Shown here: positions 8,694 through 18,014 of the stretch, in pieces
Numbering within the stretch: the first letter of the stretch is position 1
Layout of the letters: every line of letters starts with the position of its first letter
Assembly: GCA_017519185.1 (NCBI GenBank)
Contig: JAFWSX010000007.1
Span: forward strand, 43,656 to 107,655
Direction of reading: 5' to 3'
Length of the DNA: 64,000 nucleotides
Source: Bacteroidales bacterium
Lineage (GTDB): Bacteria > Bacteroidota > Bacteroidia > Bacteroidales > UBA932
Notes under the pieces: model-generated
Seen by the model: the letters and a program-made list of their open reading frames with translations, nothing else
Told to the model about the DNA's origin: nothing
Databases searched by the model: none
Translations under genes and position numbers: made by a program

Positions 8694-11309
8694 TTATCTG
8701 CCTGTTGCCAGTTTCACAAGTACTTCTGCTGCTTCAGACAGACCATCCACGTTCTTGCCTCCTGCAGTGGCCAGGAACTTCTGTCCGCCACCGCCGCCCT
8801 GGATCAGTTTGGCAGCCTCGCGGATGTCCTTGCCGGCATCCTTGCCCTGGGCGACGAGGTCGTCGGTGTACATAAGCACCAGGCAAGGCTTGCTGTCTTC
8901 GCTCTCGAAAGCTGCGATGAAAGCGGAAGCTGTGGTCTCCGAGTGGAGCAGGAATGCCACGTTCCTTGCAAGTTCCATGCTAATGCACTTGCGGAGTGAC
9001 ATTATTGTGATGCCGTTCGCTGTCTGGGCGGTGGCTTTCACGCTGTTCTTGAGGTTGACGGCACGCTCCTGTTGTACGGCTTCCATAGCCTTGCGGTAGG
9101 ATTCGTTTGTCTCGACGGTCTTGCGCACGGCGGCCAGGAGGTCAGGAGCATTGTTGCACATCTCGCGGATGGCGCTTATCGTTTCCTCCATATTGTCTAC
9201 CATGATTTCGGCTCTCAGTCCGGTGGTAGCTTCGATACGGCGGACACCGGCGGCAATGGCGCTTTCGCTGATGATGCGGAAGAAGCCGATGGAACCGGTG
9301 GCGGGAGCGTGGCAGCCGCCGCAGAGCTCTATCGAGTCGCCGAACTTGATTACGCGGACGCTGTTGCCGTATTTCTCGCCGAAGAGGGCCATCGCACCCA
9401 TATTGCGGGCTTCATCGATGGGAACGTCGCGGTATTCCTGGAGAGGGGCGTTGGCGCGTATCATCCTGTTCACAAGGCGTTCAACTTCGCACAGCTGCTC
9501 GTGCGACATCTTCTCGTAGTGGGAGAAGTCGAAGCGGAACGATTCGGGGCCTACGAACGAGCCTTTCTGCTCTACGTGTGTGCCGAGCACCTTGCGGAGC
9601 GCCGCGTGCAGCAGGTGGGTGGCCGAGTGGTTGTTCTGGATGCATATCCTGCGCTCAGCATCGACCTCTGCCTTGAATGTGGCCTGGAGGTCTGAAGGCA
9701 TACGCTCTGCGATATGTATCGGAAGGCCGTTCTCCTTGATGGTGTTGACGATGGCTATCTTTTCGTCACCAGCGCTGATCCAGCCTGAATCGCCTACCTC
9801 ACCACCCATCTCTCCGTAGAAAGGAGTCTTGTCGAACACGAGCTGTATCTGCTCTTTGTTCTTGGCCTTGACGGTGCGGTATCTTACGATGCGTACATCT
9901 GTCGACAGGGTGTCATATCCAACGAACTCTGTGACTGCGTCGGGGCCTACGCTCAGCCAGTCTCCGGCTTCGATGGCAGTGGCGTTGCGGGCGCGCTGTT
10001 TCTGCTTCTCGAGCTCTACGTTGAACTCATCCAGGTCGATGGTATATCCGTTTTCGCGGGCTATCAGTTCGCTCAGGTCGATGGGGAAGCCGTAGGTGTC
10101 GTAGAGGGTGAAGGCGTCCACGCCGCTGATCTTCTTGCTGTCGGCAGCTTTGGCCATAATGTTGTCCATCAGCCTGATGCCCTTGTCGAGAGTGCGCAGG
10201 AAGGCTTCTTCCTCTTCCTTGATGACACGGACTATCAGTTCGTTCTGCTTGCGCAGCTCGGGGAATGCATCTCCCATCTGTGCCACGAGATTAGGCACGA
10301 GCCTGCACAGGAACGGCTCCTTGAAGTCGAGGAAGGTATAGCCGTAGCGGACGGCCCTGCGGAGGATGCGGCGGATCACATAGCCGGCCTTGACGTTTGA
10401 AGGCAGCTGGCCGTCGGCAATCGAGAAGCTGATGGCGCGGATGTGGTCTGCGATGACCCTCATTGCAACGCCGACCTCGGTCTCAGGCTCGTATTTCTTC
10501 CCGCTGAGAGCGGAGATGGCGTCGATCATATCTGTGAATACGTCGGTGTCGTAGTTGCTCTGCTTGCCCTGCAATGCCATACAGAGGCGCTCGAAGCCCA
10601 TTCCGGTGTCGACGTGCTTAGCCGGCAGAGGTTCGAGGGAACCGTTGGCCTTGCGGTTGAACTGCATAAACACGAGGTTCCATATTTCGATGACAAGGTG
10701 GTGCCCCTGGTTGACCAGAGTCACGCCGTCCACTTTCGCCCTCTCCTCGTCGCTGCGGAGGTCGATGTGGATCTCGCTGCAGGGACCGCAGGGACCTGTG
10801 TCGCCCATTTCCCAGAAGTTGTCGTGCTTGTTGCCGAGGATGATATGGCTTTCGGGCAGATATTTGAGCCACTCGCGCCTTGCCTCTTCGTCCATCGGGA
10901 CGCCGTCAGCCTCGCTGCCTTCGAATACGGTGGCGTAGAGACGATTCTTGTCGAGCTTGAACACATCGGTGAGCAGTTCCCATCCCCACTGGATGGCTTC
11001 CTTCTTGAAATAGTCGCCGAAGCTCCAGTTGCCGAGCATCTCGAACATCGTGTGGTGGTAGGTGTCGTGGCCCACTTCCTCCAGGTCGTTGTGCTTGCCG
11101 CTCACGCGGAGGCATTTCTGTGAATCGGCCACGCGCTGGTACTTGGCTGGCTCGTTGCCGAGGAACCAGTCCTTGAACTGGTTCATTCCTGCATTTGTGA
11201 ACATTAGGGTGGGGTCGTTCTTAACCACCATCGGGGCGGAAGGAACTATGGTGTGGCCTTTCGATGCGAAAAAGTCAAGAAAGGTCTGTCGGATTTCTTT
11301 GGAAGTCAT
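8694..11309 (-). CDS. alaS: Alanyl-tRNA synthetase
   Basis: Charges tRNA-Ala in the cytoplasm. The 871 residues match the bacterial family length. Order: class II catalytic core at the N-terminus ([15 protein letters not shown], then [32 protein letters not shown]), the tRNA-recognition region, the editing domain with its zinc ligands ([11 protein letters not shown] and [10 protein letters not shown]), and the C-terminal domain with [15 protein letters not shown]. It heads the operon with the permease-Fmt fusion and thiamine pyrophosphokinase. Confidence 0.97.
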   Translation of the reverse strand: MTSKEIRQTFLDFFASKGHTIVPSAPMVVKNDPTLMFTNAGMNQFKDWFLGNEPAKYQRVADSQKCLRVSGKHNDLEEVGHDTYHHTMFEMLGNWSFGDYFKKEAIQWGWELLTDVFKLDKNRLYATVFEGSEADGVPMDEEARREWLKYLPESHIILGNKHDNFWEMGDTGPCGPCSEIHIDLRSDEERAKVDGVTLVNQGHHLVIEIWNLVFMQFNRKANGSLEPLPAKHVDTGMGFERLCMALQGKQSNYDTDVFTDMIDAISALSGKKYEPETEVGVAMRVIADHIRAISFSIADGQLPSNVKAGYVIRRILRRAVRYGYTFLDFKEPFLCRLVPNLVAQMGDAFPELRKQNELIVRVIKEEEEAFLRTLDKGIRLMDNIMAKAADSKKISGVDAFTLYDTYGFPIDLSELIARENGYTIDLDEFNVELEKQKQRARNATAIEAGDWLSVGPDAVTEFVGYDTLSTDVRIVRYRTVKAKNKEQIQLVFDKTPFYGEMGGEVGDSGWISAGDEKIAIVNTIKENGLPIHIAERMPSDLQATFKAEVDAERRICIQNNHSATHLLHAALRKVLGTHVEQKGSFVGPESFRFDFSHYEKMSHEQLCEVERLVNRMIRANAPLQEYRDVPIDEARNMGAMALFGEKYGNSVRVIKFGDSIELCGGCHAPATGSIGFFRIISESAIAAGVRRIEATTGLRAEIMVDNMEETISAIREMCNNAPDLLAAVRKTVETNESYRKAMEAVQQERAVNLKNSVKATAQTANGITIMSLRKCISMELARNVAFLLHSETTASAFIAAFESEDSKPCLVLMYTDDLVAQGKDAGKDIREAAKLIQGGGGGQKFLATAGGKNVDGLSEAAEVLVKLATGR

Positions 11310-11343
11310 ATCTGCTTAATACTTATATCTATATAATTTGGCA

Positions 11344-11351
11344 CAAAAATA
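11344..11351 (-). promoter_or_regulatory. -7 promoter element for alaS operon
   Basis: Reads TATTTTTG followed by T on the minus strand, matching TAnnTTTG, about 30 bases before the alaS ATG. It is back to back with the promoter of the M23 gene. Confidence 0.5.
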
Positions 11352-11371
11352 GCATTTTTATCAGATTTATA

Positions 11372-11380
11372 TAACTTTGC
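11372..11380 (+). promoter_or_regulatory. -7 promoter element, near-leaderless M23 gene
   Basis: TAACTTTGC matches the Bacteroidota -7 consensus with the preferred final C. Transcription should start about 4-6 bases after the G at 11379, only about 3-5 bases before the ATG at 11389. A TTG inside this box (11377) is therefore not a credible start codon. Confidence 0.55.
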
Positions 11381-11388
11381 CAGTTACA

Positions 11389-12357
11389 ATGGCCAAAGAA
11401 AGTCAGTACATATACAATCCCGAGACGTCTTCGTACGACCTCTACGTCCCGTCAAGCGCGACGAAATGGACGCGGTTCGGCATTGTCGTGCTGATCGGCC
11501 TGGCTTTCTTTTTCGCCTATTTCTGGCTTTGGAACGGCGTGATGAAGAAGAGCACTCCCAAGACTGCCATACTGGAACGCCAGAACAAGGTCCTGCTTGC
11601 CTCCATCGATGAAATCAACTCGAGGATGGAAGGGCAGAACGCCGCTCTGAGCGAATTGCAGGAGAGGGACAACGTGGTTTACCGTTCGGTTTTCGGAATG
11701 GACGAGATTCCGCAGTCAGTGCGCAACGCCGGTTTCGGCGGGGTGGACCGCTATGCCGACCTCAGGCTCTTTATGAACGCCGACTACCTGATAACCACCC
11801 GCAACAGGCTCGACATCCTGACTAAGAAGGCTTATGTCCAGTCGCTGTCTTTCGATGACATCCAGGCCCTTTCTGCAAGGGCAGGAGATATGGCCAACTG
11901 CGTCCCGAGCATATATCCCGTAGCTCCCACCAAGAATATGCAGCAGACATCACCCTTCGGCTACCGTTCCGACCCCATCAACGGCGGCGCGAAGTTCCAC
12001 AGCGGCATTGACATCGGAGGCCCCACGGGCACCGATATCTTCTGCACCGGAGACGGAGTGGTGGTGCGTGTTGACTATAACTATTATGGCTACGGCATCG
12101 TGGTGGACGTTGACCACGGTTTCGGCTACGTAACCCGCTACGGACACCTGCTGAGCGCAAGCGTTATGGAAGGCCAGAGGGTCAAGAGAGGAGACAAGGT
12201 GGGCGAGCTTGGCAGTTCGGGCCGCGTGACCGGTCCTCACCTTCACTATGAGGTACTCTACAGGGGGAATGCCGTCAATCCCTGGAACTTCTTCACGAAC
12301 GACATTACTCCCGAAGAGTATATGGACATGATCAAAAAGTCCAGAAGCAGGGGGTAG
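11389..12357 (+). CDS. M23-family (LytM) peptidoglycan endopeptidase, membrane-anchored
   Basis: 322 residues: a short cytoplasmic N-terminus, one membrane segment (GIVVLIGLAFFFAYFWLW), a coiled-coil stretch rich in Lys, Glu and Gln, and a C-terminal LytM domain. All zinc and catalytic motifs are visible: HSGIDIG (HxxxD), YVTRYGHL and HLHYEV (HxH). It is probably a periplasmic cell-wall hydrolase acting on peptide cross-links. It is followed after four bases by a related gene with a damaged active site. The start is taken as ATG 11389 because the upstream TTG lies inside the promoter. Confidence 0.88.
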   Translation: MAKESQYIYNPETSSYDLYVPSSATKWTRFGIVVLIGLAFFFAYFWLWNGVMKKSTPKTAILERQNKVLLASIDEINSRMEGQNAALSELQERDNVVYRSVFGMDEIPQSVRNAGFGGVDRYADLRLFMNADYLITTRNRLDILTKKAYVQSLSFDDIQALSARAGDMANCVPSIYPVAPTKNMQQTSPFGYRSDPINGGAKFHSGIDIGGPTGTDIFCTGDGVVVRVDYNYYGYGIVVDVDHGFGYVTRYGHLLSASVMEGQRVKRGDKVGELGSSGRVTGPHLHYEVLYRGNAVNPWNFFTNDITPEEYMDMIKKSRSRG

Positions 12358-12361
12358 CGCG

Positions 12362-13324
12362 ATGAAGAAATACCGTTTCAACAAAGAGAGCAAGACCTTC
12401 GACGAGGTGACCCCCTCGGCGGGCAGGATAGTCCTTACCATCCTGAAATTCTGTCTGTACGGAATTCTTGCCGCAGCCGTTATGTACCTTCTGTTCGCCC
12501 TGCTTTTCAGCACTGAACACGAGAAGAAACTCTCGCTGGAGAACGAATATCTCGAGGAAGAGTACGGCAAGATGACGGAGAAGGTGGACCTTCTCGACGA
12601 CGTCATCAAGAATCTTGAGCTCAGGGACAAGGAAATATTCAACGACATATTCGGAATGGACCCGCCATCTGTCGAGGCTTTTGTCAGCACCGACACCGTG
12701 GCAGGCGAGGAGTTTCTGGCTTCGCTGAGTGACGGAGAACTTGCGGCATTCACTGATGGACAGACTGACCGTCTGGATGAGAGGGTGGCTAATGTCAACC
12801 GCCAGCTCAAAGCCATTTACAACGCACTCGAAGATGAGGATTTCAAGCCGACAAGCCTTCCTTCGACGCTTCCGGTGGAGAATTTCAAACTTGCCCAGAC
12901 CGGTGCGACAGTAGGGATGAAGATCAACCCTTTCTACAAGACGCTGCGCAGGCACGGCGGTTTTGACATCATCGCCGCAGTCGGAACACAGGTGAAAGCC
13001 ACGGCCGATGGAGTCGTGATAAAGGTCGACAAGGCTTCGAAAGGGATGGGTAACAGTGTCACGGTCGACCACCGCAACGGCATCCAGACCACCTATGGCC
13101 ATCTCAGCGAAATCTATGTGCACCAGGGGCAGAACCTGAAGCAGGGTGACGTGATAGCCAGGGTAGGCACCAGCGGAAATACCTTCTCGGGCGGACTGCA
13201 CTACGAAGTGTCCCGTCAGGGCCGCAGCGTTGATCCGGTGAACTACTTCTTTGCCGACCTGACTCCAGCGGTATACCGCGACATGGTGGTCATTTCTTCA
13301 TATACAGGACAATCTATAGATTAA
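12362..13324 (+). CDS. M23-family (LytM) protein with degenerate active site
   Basis: 320 residues with the same plan as its neighbour: one N-terminal membrane segment (LKFCLYGILAAAVMYLLFALLF), a coiled coil, and a C-terminal LytM domain. HGGFDII and TTYGHLSE are kept, but the HxH motif reads GGLHYEV, so the first His (general base in M23 enzymes) is Gly. Loss of this residue suggests a non-catalytic regulator, comparable in principle to the degenerate LytM factors EnvC and NlpD that activate other wall hydrolases. That role is inference. It lies four bases after the active paralogue and ten before the merR-like gene. Confidence 0.85.
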   Translation: MKKYRFNKESKTFDEVTPSAGRIVLTILKFCLYGILAAAVMYLLFALLFSTEHEKKLSLENEYLEEEYGKMTEKVDLLDDVIKNLELRDKEIFNDIFGMDPPSVEAFVSTDTVAGEEFLASLSDGELAAFTDGQTDRLDERVANVNRQLKAIYNALEDEDFKPTSLPSTLPVENFKLAQTGATVGMKINPFYKTLRRHGGFDIIAAVGTQVKATADGVVIKVDKASKGMGNSVTVDHRNGIQTTYGHLSEIYVHQGQNLKQGDVIARVGTSGNTFSGGLHYEVSRQGRSVDPVNYFFADLTPAVYRDMVVISSYTGQSID

Positions 13325-13334
13325 AACATAAGCT

Positions 13335-13655
13335 ATGAGCAACAAGATTTGCTATACGATAGGCGAGGTGGCCGAGCTGCTCGGGGAGAATACTTCCCTG
13401 GTGCGCTTCTGGTCTGACAATTTCACGGATTTCATCCACCCCAAACGCAACAACAAAGGCAACCGCCTCTTCAGCCCCGAAGACGTGGAGATGTTCAAGA
13501 AGATCCATTTCCTCGTGAAAGAGCGCAACCTCACCCTCGAAGGCGCCCGCAAGCTTCTGGACAGCAATGAGGAAGGTGCGGACCAGCGCTTCGAAGTGAT
13601 AGCAAAGCTCAAGGAGATCCGCTCCCTGCTCGAGACCGTCAAGAACGATATCTGA
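13335..13655 (+). CDS. MerR-family DNA-binding protein
   Basis: 106 residues. The first 75 form a winged-helix MerR domain (YTIGEVAELLGENTSLVRFW, then NRLFSPEDVEMF). A short helix replaces a large effector domain, as in the small Bacteroidota MerR proteins often found among cell-envelope genes. No metal-binding cysteine pattern is present. It is cotranscribed with the M23 pair and nif3; the target is unknown. Confidence 0.85.
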   Translation: MSNKICYTIGEVAELLGENTSLVRFWSDNFTDFIHPKRNNKGNRLFSPEDVEMFKKIHFLVKERNLTLEGARKLLDSNEEGADQRFEVIAKLKEIRSLLETVKNDI

Positions 13656-13656
13656 T

Positions 13657-14418
13657 ATGAAGGCACGACAGGTAGCTGAGATAATCGAGGATTTCGCTCC
13701 GCTCTGCCTCCAGGAAAGCTGGGACAACGCCGGTTTCTGCATAGGCAGTCCTGACACTGAAGTCAAAGGCATTATGGTGGGTTTCGACTGCACCCCTTCG
13801 CTGATAGAGGAGGCTGCGGCAAACGGATGCAATATGATAGTGACCCATCATCCCCTCATCTTCAGGGGTGTGAAAAAGATCGATCCCGGCACCTTCCTGG
13901 GTTCGGCCATAGTCAGTGCCGTGAAGCACGACATGGTGGTCTATGCTGCCCATACCAACGCCGACAAGGCTGCGGACGGGGTCAGTTTCATTATGGCTGA
14001 AAAGCTTGGCCTGACTGGTATCGAACCTCTTGGAGAGGACGGCCTCGGAGCCATCGGAACCCTGCCTGAAGCAATGGACTGCAAAGCGTTCATCGAGATG
14101 GTGAAGAAGGCATTCAACCTGCCTGTAGTCCGCTGCTCGAAGCCGCTGGGCAAGCCTGTCAGCCGCGTTGCGATGTGCGGAGGGTCAGGTGGCAGCCTGA
14201 TAGATGAAGCCGAGGCAAAAGGGGCTGATGCATACCTCTGCGGAGACATCAGTTATCACAACTTTTTCACCGACGCAGGGTTTATGCTGCTCGACGTAGG
14301 ACACTACGAAAGCGAAATAGATATTGTCGAAAAATTATTTGGCCTGCTTAGCGAAAAAATACATACCTTTGCAGTCCGCCGAACTCAGAATAACAATAAT
14401 CCAGTATATTACTATTAA
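13657..14418 (+). CDS. Nif3-like dinuclear metal-centre protein (DUF34/YbgI)
   Basis: 253 residues with the Nif3 metal-binding landmarks: SWDNAGFCIGS, MIVTHHPLIFRG, AAHTNADKA and, near the C-terminus, GHYESE. The family is proposed to be a GTP cyclohydrolase-like hydrolase or metal chaperone, but its reaction is not settled. The protein lacks the extra domain inserted in the longer (about 365-residue) members common in Bacteroidota. It starts one base after the merR stop. Confidence 0.88.
   Translation: MKARQVAEIIEDFAPLCLQESWDNAGFCIGSPDTEVKGIMVGFDCTPSLIEEAAANGCNMIVTHHPLIFRGVKKIDPGTFLGSAIVSAVKHDMVVYAAHTNADKAADGVSFIMAEKLGLTGIEPLGEDGLGAIGTLPEAMDCKAFIEMVKKAFNLPVVRCSKPLGKPVSRVAMCGGSGGSLIDEAEAKGADAYLCGDISYHNFFTDAGFMLLDVGHYESEIDIVEKLFGLLSEKIHTFAVRRTQNNNNPVYYY
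14364..14372 (+). promoter_or_regulatory. -7 promoter element inside 3' end of nif3-like gene
   Basis: TACCTTTGC is a full match to the Bacteroidota -7 box, with a TTTG at 14338-14341 in the -33 region. It would drive the zinc-ribbon gene starting at 14426 and perhaps dnaB. Confidence 0.55.
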
Positions 14419-14425
14419 GTAGATT

Positions 14426-15259
14426 ATGGCTACAAAAAAAGCTAACAAGGCAATCGTAACCCCCATTGACCAGAGCGAAACCTTCGTGTCAGCGGTGAAG
14501 TCCGTGACCGAATCCGACGGCGTGTCAATGGAAGAAAAGCTCCGCACTCTCTATAAAATCCAGCAGGCCGACACTGCAATCGACAAGATCCATCTTCTCC
14601 GTGGCGAACTTCCCCTGGAGGTCCAGGACCTTGAAGACGACATCGCCGGTCTCAACACGAGAATAGCCAACACCCAGAACGAGATCAAAGATGCTGAGAA
14701 ATACATCTCTGACCTCAAGGCCAAGATCGAGGAGTGCAAGGTTCTCGTAGAGAAATATGAAGAGCAGAGCAAGAAGGTGATGAACAACCGCGAATACGAA
14801 TCCATCACCCGTCAGATCGAATTCCAGCAGCTCGAGCAGGAAGCCAGCGAGAAGCACATCCGCGAGACCAACCTTCTCCTTGCCGAAAAAGCAGAGCTCC
14901 TCGAGGAGACCAAGAAGCAGCTTGCAGGCCGCCAGATCGATCTGGACAACAAGAAGGCTGAACTCGAGCAGATCATCACCGAGACCGCAAAGGAAGAGGA
15001 GCAGCTCGAAGCCCACAAGGAAGATCTTGCCAAGAAGCTTGATGAGCGTATGTATGTCGCATACAACCGCGTGCGCAACAACTGCAAGAACCATCTGGCA
15101 GTAGTTACCGTGAAGAGGGGTGCGTGCGGCGGATGCTTCAACCAGATTCCGCCCCAGCGCCAGCTTGACATCGCCCAGAACAAGAAGATCATAATCTGCG
15201 AATACTGCGGCCGCATCCTTGTAAGCCCTGCATTCGACGAACCTGCAAAAGAGGACTAG
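14426..15259 (+). CDS. Coiled-coil protein with C-terminal C4 zinc ribbon
   Basis: 277 residues. After a 30-residue N-terminal segment, residues about 40-215 are almost wholly heptad-rich coiled coil (repeated Glu, Lys, Leu, Gln). The C-terminus has CGGCFNQIPPQ and, 20 residues later, CEYCGRILV: a four-cysteine zinc ribbon (zf-RING_7 type). This family, widespread in bacteria, is thought to fold as a coiled-coil hairpin and bind nucleic acid or protein; its role is unproven. It lies between nif3 and dnaB. Confidence 0.85.
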   Translation: MATKKANKAIVTPIDQSETFVSAVKSVTESDGVSMEEKLRTLYKIQQADTAIDKIHLLRGELPLEVQDLEDDIAGLNTRIANTQNEIKDAEKYISDLKAKIEECKVLVEKYEEQSKKVMNNREYESITRQIEFQQLEQEASEKHIRETNLLLAEKAELLEETKKQLAGRQIDLDNKKAELEQIITETAKEEEQLEAHKEDLAKKLDERMYVAYNRVRNNCKNHLAVVTVKRGACGGCFNQIPPQRQLDIAQNKKIIICEYCGRILVSPAFDEPAKED

Positions 15260-15274
15260 GAGCAGCCTCCTGCA

Positions 15275-16720
15275 ATGCCCCAGAGAAAGAAGGAAATAAA
15301 GGTAGATCTGTCGCAGCTGTCGGCAGATATGGGACGGAAACCCCCTCAGGCGATTGAGATTGAGGAGGCCGTCCTTGCTGCCATGATGCTCGACAACGAC
15401 TGCATCAACGACGTCCTTGAGTCTCTGATTCCCGAGTGCTTCTACAACGAGAACAACAAGAAGATATTCAAAGCCATCCAGGCCATCGCGTCGCGCAACG
15501 ACAAGGTGGATATCCTGACTGTTGCCGATGAGCTCACAAAGTCGGGAGACCTCGAGACGGTGGGTGGAGCCTCATACCTGAGTTCCCTCAGCATGAAGAT
15601 CGGTGCGGCCGCCAACACTGACTACCACACCAAGATCCTCCTGCAGAAATACATCCAGCGTGAGCTGATAGCCATATCGTACCGCGTCCAGAAGCAGTCA
15701 TTCGAAGATTCGATGCCTGTCGACGACCTGCTGCAATATGCCCAGCAGGAAGTCTTCGTGCTTGCAGAGCGCAATATGAAGCGCGACACAAGCCCCATCC
15801 AGATGGTCATCAACCAGGCCATCGACGAAATCCAGAAAGGCCAGGAACGTCAGGACGGGCTCAGCGGTGTCCCTTCTGGCTATGCCAACATCGACAAGAT
15901 TACCTACGGCTGGCAACCTTCGGACCTGATCATCCTTGCCGCCAGGCCTTCTGTCGGTAAGACGGCGTTCGTGCTGACCATGGCCCGCAACATGGCTGTG
16001 GACTACAATGTGCCCGTGGCTTTCTTTTCGCTCGAGATGTCGCAGACACAGCTCGTGAAGCGACTCCTGGTGAGCGAAACCGGCATTCCCTCCGACAAGA
16101 TCTGGGGAGCCAAGAAGTTCAACGACCCCCAGGACTGGGATACGCTCAACGAACGCATAGGCAAGTTGTCCCGCGCCCCGCTGTGGATCGACGACACTCC
16201 GTCGCTGTCGATCTACGAGTTCCGCTCCAAGGCAAGGAGGCTCGTCCAGACCCAGAATGTGAAGATGATCATCATCGACTACCCGCAGCTTATGACCGGT
16301 CCCGTGGAGCTCCGCGGAATGAGGGAGCAGGAAGTTTCGGCCATCTCGCGTTCTCTCAAGTCCATCGCAAAGGACCTGAACGTGCCCATCCTCGCGTTGT
16401 CCCAGCTGAACCGTTCAGTCGAGACCCGCGGAGGAAACAAGCGTCCCCAGCTCAGTGACCTGCGTGAATCGGGTGCCATCGAGCAGGATGCCGACATCGT
16501 AATGTTCATACACAGGCCCGAGTTCTTCGGCACGGCTGAAGCCGACGCCTATCCCGGACAGACACAGTTGATAATAGCAAAACACCGCAACGGAGAGACC
16601 GGCGACGTAGAGATGCGATTCATCTCTTCAGAGGTCAGATTCGAGGATGCCAACGTCCATTATGAGGAATACGAATCGAGGATGAACCAAGTCGGTACGA
16701 GTTTTGATATAGACTACTGA
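15275..16720 (+). CDS. dnaB: Replicative DNA helicase DnaB
   Basis: Hexameric ATPase that unwinds DNA at the replication fork. 481 residues: the N-terminal helical domain (PQAIEIEEAVLAAMMLDNDCI), a linker helix, and a RecA-like core with Walker A ARPSVGKTAF, Walker B MIIIDYPQLM, and DLRESGAIEQDADIVMFIHRP. The C-terminus is the usual short acidic tail. It starts 15 bases after the zinc-ribbon gene in a plus-strand run. Confidence 0.96.
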   Translation: MPQRKKEIKVDLSQLSADMGRKPPQAIEIEEAVLAAMMLDNDCINDVLESLIPECFYNENNKKIFKAIQAIASRNDKVDILTVADELTKSGDLETVGGASYLSSLSMKIGAAANTDYHTKILLQKYIQRELIAISYRVQKQSFEDSMPVDDLLQYAQQEVFVLAERNMKRDTSPIQMVINQAIDEIQKGQERQDGLSGVPSGYANIDKITYGWQPSDLIILAARPSVGKTAFVLTMARNMAVDYNVPVAFFSLEMSQTQLVKRLLVSETGIPSDKIWGAKKFNDPQDWDTLNERIGKLSRAPLWIDDTPSLSIYEFRSKARRLVQTQNVKMIIIDYPQLMTGPVELRGMREQEVSAISRSLKSIAKDLNVPILALSQLNRSVETRGGNKRPQLSDLRESGAIEQDADIVMFIHRPEFFGTAEADAYPGQTQLIIAKHRNGETGDVEMRFISSEVRFEDANVHYEEYESRMNQVGTSFDIDY

Positions 16721-16738
16721 GTCCAAAACTGACATTGA

Positions 16739-17581
16739 ATGAAAAAGATTCTGCTTTCGATAGCATTAGCGATATTTTCCACTTGTATTTTTGCCCAGAA
16801 TTCTTCACTGCCCTTCAAGGCTGGTGAGAAAATTGAAGTGACTCTCAACTACAAATGGGGCATTAAGGCTGACATCGCTACGCTGTCTTTCAACCTTCAG
16901 CAAGGCTCCTACGCTGGTACGCCCTGCTTCCATATCCTGCTGAACGCGCGTACAAACAATTTCTTCGACTCTTTCTACAAGGTGAGGGATGTCTATGAGT
17001 CCAAGTTCGAATATGATATGGACCCGTTGTATGCGATGCGTTCAGTGAGCGAAGGCAATTTCACAGCCCACAATGATTATACCTGGAGCGCTGACAAGAA
17101 AGCCCTCCACGCCAAGGTCAGCAAGAGCACGATGCCCGCTCCTGTGGATACTACCTTCCGCAGCAACGAAACAATCCGTGACATCATCAATATGATCTAC
17201 AGCCTTCGTGCCGCCGACATCAACTCAATGATTGCCGGGAAGCGTGTTTCGATGCTTATAGCAATGGACCGCAACATAACCAGGGCAACCTGCAGCTATG
17301 TCCGCAAGGAGGTAAGGCAGGTCGACGGAATGGGCAAGTTCAACACCGTATGCCTTGCAATGTCACTGCAGCGCGTGGGCGGCGATTTCCCTGAGGGCGA
17401 AACAAAACTTGTCGTTCCCACCGGTGAAGAATCCAAGAGCACTATCTATATCTGGCTGTCTGACGATGACAACCGCGTCCCGCTCTATCTTTCAGTTCCT
17501 ATCTCTGTAGGAAAACTCGAGATCCGCACCACGAATCTCGAGAACCTCAAGTATCCGCTTTCCAGCAAAGTGTCTAAATGA
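16739..17581 (+). CDS. DUF3108 secreted protein
   Basis: 280 residues with a clean signal peptide (MKKILLSIALAIFSTCIFAQ), so periplasmic or surface. The mature part begins PFKAGEKIEVTLNYKWG and continues with the beta-rich pattern of DUF3108, including YKVRDVYESKFEYD and FRSNETIRDIINMIYSLR. The fold is predicted to resemble lipoprotein carriers, but the function is unknown. Its stop overlaps the rseC start, so it belongs to the rnf transcription unit or directly precedes it. Confidence 0.82.
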   Translation: MKKILLSIALAIFSTCIFAQNSSLPFKAGEKIEVTLNYKWGIKADIATLSFNLQQGSYAGTPCFHILLNARTNNFFDSFYKVRDVYESKFEYDMDPLYAMRSVSEGNFTAHNDYTWSADKKALHAKVSKSTMPAPVDTTFRSNETIRDIINMIYSLRAADINSMIAGKRVSMLIAMDRNITRATCSYVRKEVRQVDGMGKFNTVCLAMSLQRVGGDFPEGETKLVVPTGEESKSTIYIWLSDDDNRVPLYLSVPISVGKLEIRTTNLENLKYPLSSKVSK

Positions 17582-18012
17582 AAAAGATAGACAAGATCGA
17601 GCACGAAGGGATAATCACCGAGATCAGCGACAATTTCATTACCGTTGAGATCGTGAACAAGTCTGCGTGCGCGGCCTGCCACGCCAAGGGCGTGTGCGTT
17701 GCCGGCGAGGAAGAAACCCGCTATGTAGATGTGCCTTACAACATCAGCTCCCTGGTGGAAGACTACAAAGTGGGCGACAAGGTGAACCTTGTGCTCAACC
17801 AGTCTCTCGGAGTCACCGCAGTGTTCATTTCTTATGCGGTTCCTTTAGTGATTTTTATTTTATTATTGTTAATTTTGTCTAATACCGGTCTCAGCGAACC
17901 GATGGTCGGTCTGCTATCCCTCGCGGGCGTCGCGGTCTACTATCTGTTCGTGTTCCTTTTCAGGGACCGGCTCGAAAGGATTTTTACTTTTTCGATAGAG
18001 AAAATTAATTGA
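17578..18012 (+). CDS. rseC: RseC/MucC-family membrane protein
   Basis: 144 residues: an N-terminal domain with the cysteine cluster CAACHAKGVC followed by two membrane helices (VFISYAVPLVIFILLLLIL, and MVGLLSLAGVAVYYLFVFLF). RseC homologues are linked to the SoxR-reducing system and to Rnf complexes. In Bacteroidota the gene commonly opens the rnf operon, as here, where it overlaps DUF3108 by four bases and precedes rnfB by two. A redox-sensing or assembly role for Rnf is inferred. Confidence 0.88.
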   Translation: MKKIDKIEHEGIITEISDNFITVEIVNKSACAACHAKGVCVAGEEETRYVDVPYNISSLVEDYKVGDKVNLVLNQSLGVTAVFISYAVPLVIFILLLLILSNTGLSEPMVGLLSLAGVAVYYLFVFLFRDRLERIFTFSIEKIN

Positions 18013-18014
18013 TA

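Noticed and set aside
7874..8875. Long open frame on the plus strand opposite the permease part of the fusion
   Set aside because: It is antisense to a clear LptG-type permease, has no recognisable motifs, and reflects codon bias.
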